Below, piece after piece: positions 10,879-21,000 of a stretch of 64,000 nucleotides of DNA (its first letter is position 1; each line of letters starts with the position of its first letter). Position numbers and translations under genes: made by a program. The stretch lies in NCBI GenBank assembly GCA_036898135.1, contig CM072512.1, positions 8,072,984 to 8,136,983 of the forward strand, in the 5' to 3' direction. Origin of the DNA: Oncomelania hupensis. Lineage: Eukaryota > Mollusca > Gastropoda > Littorinimorpha > Pomatiopsidae. The notes under the pieces were generated by a model. It searched no databases. It was not told where the DNA came from and worked only from the letters and a program-made list of their open reading frames with translations.

Positions 10879-12416
10879 TGTCACGCGGGGTTTATGGGCT
10901 CTGCACAATGGAATTATGGACCCTCACGTTTATTCGGTGGGAACTGCTAGTAAGTCACCCTATGAATTACTTTAATAAATTTATTTGTTTAGCTCGTTCT
11001 GTGTTAAGGTTGGGGTACAGAAATAGATAGAAAAATGGTAAAAGATTACTGTCACACTAGCTTTCACACGGCTATGAATCATATGTAGTCCAGCCACTTG
11101 ATAACAGTTAAAATCACACATTTATTTCTTCTACTCTATACAAGATTCTCTAAGTACTAATCTAACTTAAAAAGTCTCAGTCACTGCTAATAGTTCGATC
11201 GCTGATAGTCTAGGCAGCTGTTATATCTTCCTAGGGCACTTGCTATAATATTTCATGTAGATTTGGACTACTGTGGTCCGTTTTACAGTTTCTGAAGAGT
11301 TGGACTACTGTGGTCCTGTTATGATCAGTTTAAGTGCACTTCTGGGTGTACACTTAACTTTCTTATGGTGCGGTCGAAGTCCTTCTGTGAGGTAGCTTCT
11401 GGTACACCTTTGTAGTTGTGTAGTTGGGTTCCCTTGCCACGCTGTGGGGTCTGACAGGGTGTTTCTTCGGGTATCTCTTTCCGTCTTGTGCGGTAGAGTC
11501 TCCTCAACCAACTAGTCGTTTCTGTGGAGTGGGGTGCACAGGATAGCTCGGGATAGCTCGGGATAGCTCGCCTGCTCGTCTGTAATATAAGAGACGAAAT
11601 TCTGCACAACCCTGAATAATCGGTTTGTGCAGAGCGTCTCACTGAAAGCCAAGTAGCCCTCAGTGATAGCTCCACATCTCTATACATAAGCGACGAACAT
11701 TCTGCTACTTCCGGGTTCCACTGGAATCTCACTCTAAATTCCTATACATACATAAATATCAATCGTGTCTAACTATACACATACAGAATTAATAATAATA
11801 TAAACATTCACGGGTACAGTCACTGGTCTGCAAACATACATATAAGTTAAACAACAGTGGTTCCGTACGGGATACAACATGGCGGCGCAACCGGTCGTGT
11901 TTCGCCTCGTGCTCGGCTCTTCCACGTGGTACGGCAAATTCGGATTAACAATTCACATTTATGCATAGCAAATTCCACAAACATAATTTCTACAATAATA
12001 TAAATATATCACGATGAAACAGAAGGGTGTTCATTTACCTGTCTGACAAGTTCAGGCCCGTGATGACTTGAGAGAATTCTAAGATTTCAAAGTCCTGCTT
12101 CCTGGTCTATGAGTGTAGAGATTTCTCTAGCTGTGGAGATGTTGACTCTACCTCGTCTCACACACGACTGATTCAAACTGTCTTAGGTTTTGACACAGTA
12201 AAACTGCTCTACCCACTGAGCCTGCTTCTGATTGGTTAAAACGGTCCGATTCAAAGCTCAAGTGCTGACTCACTGCGATGTGGGTGGCTCGCTCGCCGTG
12301 TGTGGTCTGCTGTGTAATTTAATTGCTGCTGTGTAATAGTCTAACTTCTAAAGTTACAAGTACTACACATGGCTAAATAGTAAACAAGCAGAGTTAAGAC
12401 TAGCCAGTTCGTGACA
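10879..12416 (-). repeat. 5' LTR of Gmr1-like copy 1
   Basis: Upstream LTR in element orientation (promoter side). It matches 4299-5836 except for the substitution noted at 11991. On the minus strand GACAG followed by GTAAATG near 12040 could be a splice donor, and the second copy has GTAAGTG at the same place. A 135-codon frame at 11325-11732 is the twin of the one in the other LTR. Confidence 0.95.
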
Positions 12417-12627
12417 CCACCTGATGAAACAATGGCGGTATACACAAAAACAAATAATCCTTTTTTCTTTTCTTCTTAAAACCGCTATATAAGACCGATA
12501 AACAAAGATGTTATACATCGCACTTATCGGGCTTATTATAGGTGCTCCTGACAGCTATTTATTATTTTTTCTGATAAAATAGAGAGTATCTAATAGACTC
12601 AGACCAATTCTCTGTACTTTAAAAAAA

Positions 12628-12944
12628 AATTATTTAATCGTTCTTATATAGCGCTTTTCCAGCTCAAGAGCTGCTCAAGACGCTGGCCGATACAGGATCT
12701 AACTCAAGCCGCCCGAGGCGCCAACTTGCAGCTTTTGGGCGCATCGTAATAACGCTCCAGACAACTGAGCACAATCCTGGGCAGCCAGGGATGGGGAGAA
12801 GGACCTAGGTGCATGCTGGGTGTGTTCTTGTCACCGGCACTCACCCGTCTAGGACATGAGCGTCAGGAACTTAAAAGTCCGTTATGATGATATGTATGCG
12901 ACACAGACTAGACCTCGGTTTATACTCTCATACGAAGGTCTTCA
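12628..12944 (-). mobile_element. SINE family A copy (near full length)
   Basis: The longest family A copy here, about 317 bp. From the 3' end (left) it carries the TTTAATCGTTCTTATATAGC tail region, the GCGCTTTTCCAGCTC core, CCGCCCGAGGCGCC, a middle ending in GTCTAGGACATGAGCGTC, and TACTCTCATACGAAGG at the 5' end. Right beside it, 12974-13062 holds an oppositely oriented fragment of the same family. Confidence 0.78.
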
Positions 12945-12973
12945 GACGAATCGTCTAAGGCAGGAAGCGCAGC

Positions 12974-13062
12974 AGGCGCCTCGGACGTTTTGAGGTATAT
13001 TTTGTATCGGCCAGCGCCTTGACCCACTCCTGAACTAGAAAAGCGCGCTGTAGAAATGAACT
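12974..13062 (+). mobile_element. SINE family A 3' fragment
   Basis: Contains GGCGCCTCGGACG, TGTATCGGCCAGCGCCTTGA and AAAAGCGCGCTGTAG, which are diverged family A words in plus orientation. Together with the copy at 12628-12944 it forms a head-to-head arrangement. Confidence 0.6.
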
Positions 13063-13131
13063 ATTAAAGACAGACAGAAAAGACTAAACAAGCGTAAGCT
13101 CTAATATTCGGTGCTGTGCACCTATAACATA

Positions 13132-14344
13132 TGGATGGTAAGAGTGAGAGAGGAGTGTATTGGAGGGTAAGAGTGAGAGATATGAGTGTATTGGAAGGTA
13201 AGAGTAAGAGAGAGGAGTGTATTGGAAGGTAAGAATGAGAGAGAGGAGTGCATTGGAGGGTAACAGTGAGAGAGAGGAGTGTATTGGAGGGTAAGAGTGA
13301 GAGAGAAGAGTACATTGGTGGGTGAGAGAGAGGAGTGTATTGGACGGTAAGAGTGAGAGAGAGGAGTGTATTGGAAGGTAAGAGTGAGAGAGAGAAGTGC
13401 ATTGGACGGTAAGAGTGAGAAAGGAGTGTATTGGAAGGTAAGAGTGAGAGAGAAGAGTGTATTGGACGGTAAGAGTGAGAGAGAGGAGTGTATTGGACGG
13501 TAAGAGTGAGAGAGAGGAGTGTATTGGACGGTAAGAGTGAGAGAGAGGAGTGTATTGGACGGTAAGAGTGAGAGAGAGGAGTGTATTGGACGGTAAGAGT
13601 GAGAGAGGAGTGTATTGGACGGTAAGAGTGAGAGAGAGGAGTGTATTGGAAGGTAAGAGTGAGAGAGAGGAGTGTATTGGAAGGTAAGAGTGAGAGAGAG
13701 GAGTGTATTGGACGGTAAGAGTGAGAGAGGAGTGTATTGGACGGTAAGAGTGAGAGAGAGGAGTGTATTGGACCGTAAGAGAGAGAGAGAGAGGAGTGCA
13801 ATGGACGATAAGAGTGAGAGGTAAGGTAAGGTAAAGGTAGTCCCATAGCCTTGTGGCCGTAGGGGAGCGTGATGTTGGAGATCACACTTATCTTGGGCCA
13901 GCGTAATGAGGGTGATGCCCAACTCTCTCCCTCGCTGCTTTACCTTCCCCACCCTCAAGAGAGTAGGTACTCAATCACAGTTGAGTCAACTGGGGGCGTT
14001 GTTATTTGTCGCTTCACGTTTTAGCGGTCACCCATCCAAGTGCTAACCGCACCGGACGGTGCTTAACTTTCGACACAGTAGCGAGTGCTCCAACCACTGC
14101 ACTATCCGACACCCAAGAGTGAGAGAGAGGAGTGTATTGGAGGGTAAGATTGAGAGAGAGAGGAGTGTATTGGAGGGTAAGAGTGAGAGAGAGGAGTGTA
14201 TTGGAGGGTAAGAGTGAGAGAGAGGAGTGTATTGGAGATTAAATTAGAGATAGGAGTGTATTGGAGGGTAAATGAGAGATAGGAGTGTATTGGAGGGTAA
14301 GAGTGAGAGAGAGGAGTGAATTGGAGAGTAAGAGTGAGAGAGGG
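13132..14344. repeat. 31-bp minisatellite interrupted by a SINE
   Basis: Tandem units of about 31 bp built on GAGTGTATTGGACGGTAAGA followed by GTGAGAGAGAG. There are about 22 units in 13132-13820 and about 7 in 14115-14344, with shorter 27-29-bp variants mixed in. The two blocks are separated only by a SINE B insertion. The right block favours GGAGGG and the left block GGACGG variants. Long Ser/Leu-rich minus-strand frames here are by-products of the repeat. Confidence 0.95.
13821..14114 (-). mobile_element. SINE family B copy 2, inserted in the minisatellite
   Basis: A 294-bp insertion bounded by AAGAGTGAGAG at 13810-13820 and 14115-14125, an 11-bp target duplication of minisatellite sequence. 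The tail (GGTAA units) is at the left. The tRNA-like head lies at about 14075-14114 and the 5S-like stretch at 14024-14069. Because the host is a regular array, both insertion borders are exact. Confidence 0.92.
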
Positions 14345-14445
14345 GGTGGGACTGGCTACGTGCAACCGGATGTCGTTGTTCTTGTTGGAGTGAAGGGAGA
14401 GCATAAGAATTTAGGCATAGAGAAATATGTTGGTGTTTGTGTATA

Positions 14446-14476
14446 TTATTTGTGTGTGTGCATGTATGTGTGTGAG
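14446..14476. repeat. Short GT/GA microsatellite
   Basis: A TGTGTGTGCATGTATGTGTG stretch running into a GA run, in otherwise unassigned sequence between the minisatellite and a SINE A fragment. Confidence 0.6.
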
Positions 14477-14565
14477 AGAGAGAGGGAGAGACAAAGTGGG
14501 GGTGGGGGTGGAGAAGGGAGGGGCTGGGTAGGACGTATTGCATTTAGGACAACGACCCGAGTTAC

Positions 14566-14742
14566 CTTCAGGCATTCCATTGCTTGGACTTTAAAGATCC
14601 TGACGCTCATGTCCTAAAGGTGTGAGTGCCGGCTACACAAATACACCCAGCAAGCACTAAGTCCACTCTCCCTCATCCCCCGTTGCTCAGGATTGTGCTC
14701 AGTCGTCTGGGAGTCACACCATTCGCCCAAAGGCTGCTTCCC
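14566..14742 (+). mobile_element. SINE family A 5' fragment
   Basis: Holds GATCCTGACGCTCATGTCCT, ACACCCAGCAAGCACTA, GGATTGTGCTCAGTCGTCTG and CGCCCAAAGGCTGC in plus orientation, then stops at a run of C. The 3' half is missing. Confidence 0.65.
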
Positions 14743-14747
14743 CCCCC

Positions 14748-14860
14748 CCCCGTGAGGGTTCCGGGGGTTTCTGTATAAATAGTATCCCCACTTTCTGGAA
14801 ATGTAGTGCTTTAAATTCCCACTGTCGCTGTTTTTCTCCTTTGTTCTGTCTCTATGTTTT
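14748..14860 (+). mobile_element. Family C element, 5' fragment
   Basis: GGGTTTCTGTATAAATAGTA, CCCCACTTTCTGGAAATG and GTGCTTTAAATTCCCACTGT match the first ~110 bases of the complete family C element at 39578-40161. It ends in an A-rich stretch and is followed at once by the truncated gypsy element. Confidence 0.75.
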
Positions 14861-14909
14861 TAAAAAAAAAAGAAAATAAAGCCATGAGGCCTGGATCATT
14901 TCTAAAGTC

Positions 14910-16478
14910 ATGTTCTGTGTGGAACAGAAAAGAAAACCAACCAGAGCGGAGAGACAGGCACTGAGTACAGACACAAAGAAGATGCTACAGCACTATGACA
15001 GACTGTCCATCAGCAACGGAGTGCTGTACAGACTGGTCAAGACATCAGGAAGAGAAGAAATCAGACAGCTAGTTCTCCCAAGAAATATGAAACAGAAAGT
15101 TCTGGAACAATTGCATGATCAAATGGGGCACCAAGGTATTGAGAGAACAACGCAACTGGTCAGAGAGCGCTATTACTGGCTCAGAATGACAGCAGACATT
15201 GAAATGTACTGTCAGCGGTGTCCGCGTTGTGTGACGGCAAAAAGACAAGTGCCGGCTTCACGAACGCCGCTGCGACCAATGTTGTCAACGCGCCCTTTGG
15301 AAATAGTGGCCATTGACTACACCATACTGGAACCAGCTCAGGATGGAAGAGAAAACGTGCTGATCCTAACAGACATTTTCACAAAATTCACTGTGGCCGT
15401 CCCAACGAGAGACCAGACAGCTGAAACAACAGCAAAAGCCCTTGTACGTAAATGGTTCCAGAAATACGGTGTACCTCAAAGACTTCATTCTGATCAGGGC
15501 AGAAATTTTGAATCGGAGATCATTAAGTCCCTGTGCAAGATGTATGGCATTGAAAAGTCAAGAACAAGCCCATACCACCCTGAAGGGAATGCGCAGACAG
15601 AGCGTTTCAACAGAACTCTTCACGATTTATTAAGAACGCTCCCAGAAGAGAAGAAAAGGCGATGGACAGATCATCTGCAGTCCTTAGTGTTTGCGTACAA
15701 CGCCACGCCTCATGCCACCACAGGGTTTGCGCCATACTACCTAATGTTTGGTAGGCAACCACGGCTACACTTGGACACCATGTTCACCACTGAGGACGAC
15801 AAGCCGTGTCCCGACTGGATCCTGCACCACAGACGAAGCCTAGACCTGGCTTACAAACACACCAGAAGACGACTGCAGGACGAAGCGCTGAAGAGGAAGG
15901 AGCGGTTCGATGACCATGTGAAAGATGACCCTGTACACAAAGGTCAGTGTGTCTTGTTGAAGAACCATCCTCGATGCCGGAACAAGATCCAGGACAAGTG
16001 GAAGGAGGAAGTTTTCACAGTGACCGACGTGCGTGGTGCAGTTTGTAAAGTTGTCAGCCAGAAAACAGGGCAGGAGAAGCGAGTGCACAGAAATGAACTG
16101 AGAGTCATGCCTGACTTTCCTGGTTCCCCAGGCAGCAAGAGCAGTGATGTAGACAGTTCTGAAATCTCTGATGGCGAGTACGTTGACGCAGCCCATGGGC
16201 AGATCAACGACGGAACAGAAAGGCAAACAGAAACAGAAGCAGCAGCAGCGGTATCACGGTCACCGCCACCACTTCGCCGAAGTACCAGGACCACCGCGGG
16301 GAAGCACAGCAACCCCTACAACCTACCACGGTCCGTTCTTGCGCGAGAACAAGTGGCAGAACAGACGCAGCAGGATGACGTCAGCAATTCCGACCATTCC
16401 ACAGACCAGCACCGCAGATTGCAGATGGCAGACAGAATGTTGAACTTGTTTTCCAAGATACTTGATGATCAAATATAA
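14910..16478 (+). CDS. Gypsy-type integrase (partial pol)
   Basis: A 522-codon open frame; the ATG is simply the first in the surviving stretch, since pol upstream is gone. It has an HHCC zinc finger (GHQGIERT to CQRCPRC) at about residues 73-107. The DDE catalytic core has D136 (AIDYT), D195 (SDQGRNF) and E231 (NAQTERFN), with 35 residues between the last two. A basic C-terminal tail and a low-complexity acidic/Gln-rich end follow. The intact frame suggests the copy is not very old. Alone it cannot transpose, and domestication cannot be judged from sequence. Confidence 0.93.
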   Translation: MFCVEQKRKPTRAERQALSTDTKKMLQHYDRLSISNGVLYRLVKTSGREEIRQLVLPRNMKQKVLEQLHDQMGHQGIERTTQLVRERYYWLRMTADIEMYCQRCPRCVTAKRQVPASRTPLRPMLSTRPLEIVAIDYTILEPAQDGRENVLILTDIFTKFTVAVPTRDQTAETTAKALVRKWFQKYGVPQRLHSDQGRNFESEIIKSLCKMYGIEKSRTSPYHPEGNAQTERFNRTLHDLLRTLPEEKKRRWTDHLQSLVFAYNATPHATTGFAPYYLMFGRQPRLHLDTMFTTEDDKPCPDWILHHRRSLDLAYKHTRRRLQDEALKRKERFDDHVKDDPVHKGQCVLLKNHPRCRNKIQDKWKEEVFTVTDVRGAVCKVVSQKTGQEKRVHRNELRVMPDFPGSPGSKSSDVDSSEISDGEYVDAAHGQINDGTERQTETEAAAAVSRSPPPLRRSTRTTAGKHSNPYNLPRSVLAREQVAEQTQQDDVSNSDHSTDQHRRLQMADRMLNLFSKILDDQI

Positions 16479-17202
16479 ATAATGTACATTTTGTCACATT
16501 CTGCCTTTATTTATTGACTTCACCAGAAAAGGACAATTTCAAACCTTGAAGAATGATTAAGTGAAAGTTTCACGTATAAAAGACTTTTTCTCATTGTACA
16601 TGTTATGATTACATGCTAAGAATAAGTACATTTTTAATCTCTCCACCCCTACCTCTGCCGTCCTAGCACAGTTAATTATTTACAGAGACTTATTATTTTT
16701 CCACAAGTTAAATTCTCTTTGAGAATGTATACAACTTGTAGTTGGTTTCTCATTGCTGATACTTTACCTTGAGAAAGACAGCAGTAGGGCAACATTATTT
16801 TCTGTCTCTGTGAAATGACTAAACGTCCGTTCTACACTATGAATTGGTTTAAATACCAACTCGTCAGTAATTCGTTGTCGATTACAGTAGATCGAACTTA
16901 AGTCATGTATTTTTCCCATTATTTAACGTAGAATGTATTCAACTTTGTTGTTTATCTATATTTAAATGATCTTTGGTAAATTTTGTTTAAAGGTTCAAGC
17001 TTTTAACATACGATTTTGTCAAATTTCATTGTCGCTCTATGTTGAATTGCTGTTTAATATAAGGTCACATACTTAACATGTTTTTTTTTAATCGTTTTTG
17101 TGTGTGGTCAATTTCCATTGTCAATTCATGTTTAAGTGGTATGAATGATCATTGTGCGAACCTTTATGGACATTTCATGTCCCACACCGGGACGGTGTTG
17201 CA
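16479..17202 (+). other. 3' non-coding region of the truncated gypsy element
   Basis: AT-rich with no frame of note. It leads directly into the polypurine tract at 17203-17215 (AATTGAGGGGGGG) that primes plus-strand DNA ahead of the LTR. Confidence 0.6.
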
Positions 17203-17215
17203 AATTGAGGGGGGG

Positions 17216-17549
17216 TGTATGTGAGAGAGTGCGTTCGCATGCGTGTGAGCGCATGCAAGTTTTGTAGTATGTTTGTGAGTGTGTTCAGTGGTTGAGACAA
17301 AGTAATTAATAGTTCAGAAGAAACTAATTGGTGTGCACGAGAAAACTACGCGTGGAAATATTATGTGAGTTGTGATAACGAAAAGTATTAATATATAAGG
17401 AATGTTTTATATGAATTGGGAAAGAGAACAGAATAAAGGCGAGAGAAAAGGAATGTACTCCGACTGATTCTCTGTTTGAACGCAAGATTATTATGAACTT
17501 GATCACAACCACAGCAACCACTAACAAACCACCACTCCACCATACTACA
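17216..17549 (+). repeat. 3' LTR of the truncated gypsy element
   Basis: A 334-bp LTR beginning TGTATG and ending CTACA, so its ends form TGTA...TACA. It contains a TATA-like word (ATATATAAGG, 17391-17400) and an AATAAA at 17432-17437, as expected for a promoter plus poly(A) unit. TAGAG directly after it would be the target duplication, but the left partner is lost. Confidence 0.8.
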
Positions 17550-17650
17550 TAGAGTCACAGGGAGATTTACTAGCGATCCCCATCGACTTAAGACGAGTGG
17601 GTAATAGCAACCATTGTGCAGAGCCCAGCAACAATAGACCCACCGTCACA
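17550..17650 (+). repeat. 5' LTR remnant of Gmr1-like copy 2
   Basis: Matches the end of the 3' LTR (about 24294-24394) from TAGAGTCACAGGGA to CACCGTCACA. The rest was replaced by the gypsy insertion. The primer-binding site TGGCGAGCC follows at 17658. Confidence 0.85.
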
Positions 17651-18015
17651 ACTTAATTGGCGAGCCTGCCAGGATCTGTGTAGAATAGGAACTGGGGATA
17701 ACCGGATCTGTGTACAATAAAATAGGATTACAGTAATAGTAGCAGTAGAATAACTTAGAATAGTTGTAAGTGTAGGAAACAGAGTTGGTGCACTATTCTT
17801 TTGTTTTAAAACTTTTTTGCTTCAATTCTTTTTGTGCCTGTATGTTGCATAGTTCTTTTGCAGGTTTTGCTTAAGTAACTGTTGTATGCCATTTGACTCT
17901 TGTTTTATTCTATTATTGATTACGAATTTGATTGTCTTTGCATTGTTTTTATTGAATTGCCATATTGCTAGTGTTTTTGTATTCCACGTGATTCAGAGGT
18001 TGGTCATAGACACTT

Positions 18016-21000
18016 TTGACAATGTCAGACCCAGTAGCCTTGAGATTGCGCTTCAAGGAATTAGGAGAATCGTTACACTTAGCAGGAACCGACTTAATTG
18101 CGTATATCAATGAAGAAGTAGAGAAGCGGGAGGCTAAGGCAGAGAGAGCAGCAGAGAGAGAACAGAAGAAAGCAGAATTAGAAGCAGAACAAAAGAAGGT
18201 AGCAGCAGTGAGAGAAGCAGAAGTTAGGAGATGGGACTATGAGCGGGCAGAAAAAGAAAAAGAGAGGGCAGAAAAGAAAAAAAAAGACAGACAGCATGAG
18301 TTGGAACTGAGGAGATTAGGAGCCTCAAGTTCGGCCACCACCCCTCCCCACTCAGATGAACTAGATGTAGCCTCCAACCCTGTACTAGGTATGTCATTCC
18401 CACTGGGACCATTCAACGAAAGAGAAGAAGGTCTAGATCTCTATCTAACTAGGTTTGAGCGCCTAACCACAGAGTACAAACTAGATCCCACCCATTGGTC
18501 TTGTAAGCTTAGTCAAGGGCTTAGAGGAAAGGCATATGACATCTACAGTAAGCTACCGACTGACTATCACAGAGTAAAAGACGCACTCATAACGGGATTG
18601 GAACTTACAGGAGAATGCTACCGGCAAAAATTCCGCACCAATCGGAGAATGAAAGGAGAAAGTTATGCGCAGTTCGTGGATAGTCTTTCCACAATGCTGG
18701 ATAAGTGGATTAGCCAGTCAGCCACGGCTAAGACATATGATGGACTGACCGAACTATTAGTGTGGGAACAGCTACAGGAAACCATGACCCCCGAGCTGAA
18801 AACATTCTCAGTAGAGCAGGGCGCGGAAAGACTGGAAGATCTGGTCAAGGTCGCAGATAGGTACGTGGCCGCCCACGGAGAAGTCAAGAGCTTCAGGCGA
18901 GACCTAAAGCCTAACGGGAAAGAGGCACAGAAACGAAGCCCTCACCGGGAAGAGCGCACCGCGAATCGGCCGAATCACCCCAGACCTGGGCAAAATAGAG
19001 GACCCAACGCGGAATTCGGAAAAAGAGGTACCGCAGAACAGAAACGGTATTGCTCGTTCTGCAACAGAAATAATCACTCCACCGCGGAATGTTTCAAGTT
19101 GGCAGCACAACGTAGGGACGAGCGCGAAAGCCGGCCAGCTCATAGAGTTCTAACTCAAAGCAGCGGTACAAAGCCACACACCATCGGAGATCACCCATCG
19201 GTGACAGACACGGTCAAGGTAAACGGTAAAGAAGCGAACTGTCTGTATGACACAGGTCTATCATACGACGCGATAGTTTGCGAGTCTCTTGTATCGTGCG
19301 CGGACTTGACGGACAAGACAGTCAAACTACAAGGCGCAGACTTGACGAAACCGACGACCACTTGCCTTATAGCTTGGATAGAGGTAGAGAGTAGATACGT
19401 CACCGACGAATCCAAGCAGCAGTTTTACAGAAACTCCTGTATGATCTAGTGCTAGGAGGTAGGTATGTGCTTTTAGGCACGCCCCCTAAAACTGTAGAGA
19501 TAGCTGCAGTGCAAACCAGGGCCCAGGCTAAAACCCAACCACCCCAGCCCGAGTTAGCCCCGAATCCAGGACTCGAAGAGATCAAAACAGCACAGAAAGC
19601 GGACGCCTCGATAGCGAAGTGCTTCCAGAAGTTACCAAAGGCGCACACCCCTCCGCACAAAGGAGACTTCTACATGGAAGATGGAGTTCTACATCGGCAA
19701 GGAGATGGAGATCACACCCAACTAGTACTGCCAGCCACCCTTCGAGCCCAAGTACTAGAATTAGTCCACAGCATGCCACTCAGCGGACACATGGGAATTG
19801 GTGCCACAGTGCAGAGAATCAGCGCACACTACTATTGGCCAGGAATCACGGAGGATGTCAAGCGCTACGTGAAATCTTGCCACCAATGTCAACGATATTC
19901 CCCGCGCCATCACACCGTACCAGTCACTTTAGGACCATCGGTAGTAGTCGGCGTGCCATTCCAGCAAGTCTCAGTAGACATAGTAGGACCACTGCCCATG
20001 ACGAAGAAGCGGAACAGATTTCTTCTCACACTCGTCGACGCCTGTTCGATGTGGTGCGAAGCAGTCCCGTTGCCAGCGATCGACACCAGGAAGATTGCAG
20101 ATGCACTCATCGCCATCTTTACCAGATTGGGATTCCAGGACAGCATTAGAACGGACAACGGATCTCAGTTCACCGGCCGCCTGATGCAAGACGTGTTCGA
20201 GTTGATACAGATTCATCACATTCGCACACCATCCAGCCAGCAACGGACAAGTAGAAAGACTGAATGAAACCCTTCTCACCATCCTCAGGAAAGTCGCCGA
20301 CGACAACCCGGAAGCGTGGGACACCTACGTGAATGCGGCACTGTTCGCGTATCGAGAAACGCCCCATGCAGACACAGGTTACACCCCGTCAACATTGCTT
20401 TTCGGCAGACCACTTTCGGGACCGCTTGAAGCCCTACGCAGAAGTTGGACGGAAGCCAAGATAGACGACACACCCAGAGGTGCCACCAAGTACGTCGCAG
20501 ACCTGTAGGAAACCCTCAAAGCAACGTGGAAGAAAGCTGGTGAAGCACTGAAGAAGGCAAGAGCCCGTCAGGCGAAGTACTACAACCGCCACGCGAAGGA
20601 CCGAGAACTGCAAGTCGGCGATCAAGTGCTACTCTTACTTCCAAGTGGAACCAACAAGCTGGACATCGCTTGGAGAGGACCGTACCGGGTGACTGCCAAG
20701 AGATCCAAACAGTCTACCAAGTAGAGGTAAACGGGAGAGCCCGATACCACCACATTAATCTCCTCAAGAAATACACGGACCGACCAGCGACCCCCAGCAC
20801 TCACAACTTGCTAGCCATCGCCATCGCGGAGGAAGGAGACAGCATGGAGACAAATGCTGTAGAGTATCCCCTGCATCCCAAAGAGACCCACAAGGATGTT
20901 ATTCTCAACGGAGACCTAGCCGCCAAACAGCAACAGCAAGTACTACAGGTCATTCGACAACATCAGACTGTGCTCACAGACCGACCAGGAAGGACAGACC

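Larger units (their letters stand above)
4299..12416 (-). mobile_element. Complete Gmr1-like Ty3/gypsy LTR retrotransposon (copy 1)
   Basis: An 8,118-bp element on the minus strand. LTRs of 1,538 bp lie at both ends, starting TGTCAC and ending GTGACA. The flanks carry a 5-bp target duplication, CCACC (4294-4298 and 12417-12421). The interior has a primer-binding site, one uninterrupted gag-pol frame and a purine-rich tract before the 3' LTR. The LTRs are collinear with an offset of 6,580 bp, and I noticed a single substitution (A at 5411, T at 11991), which points to very recent insertion. The pol order is protease, integrase, reverse transcriptase, RNase H. That is the Gmr1-like arrangement, not the usual gypsy order with integrase last. 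No envelope frame is present. Confidence 0.96.
14882..17549 (+). mobile_element. 5'-truncated gypsy LTR retrotransposon
   Basis: Only the 3' part is present: integrase (14910-16478), about 720 bp of 3' non-coding sequence, a polypurine tract and one LTR (17216-17549). Gag, protease, reverse transcriptase and the 5' LTR are missing; sequence left of about 14882 is SINE material. The LTR's right edge abuts Gmr1-like LTR sequence, so the element inserted into the 5' LTR of copy 2 and later lost its left part along with most of that LTR. Integrase is the last pol domain, as in ordinary gypsy elements. Confidence 0.85.

Noticed and set aside
13064..13958. Long Ser/Leu/His-rich minus-strand frames (up to 278 codons)
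   Set aside because: They read through the 31-bp minisatellite and part of a SINE in two frames at once; no domain or independent signal.
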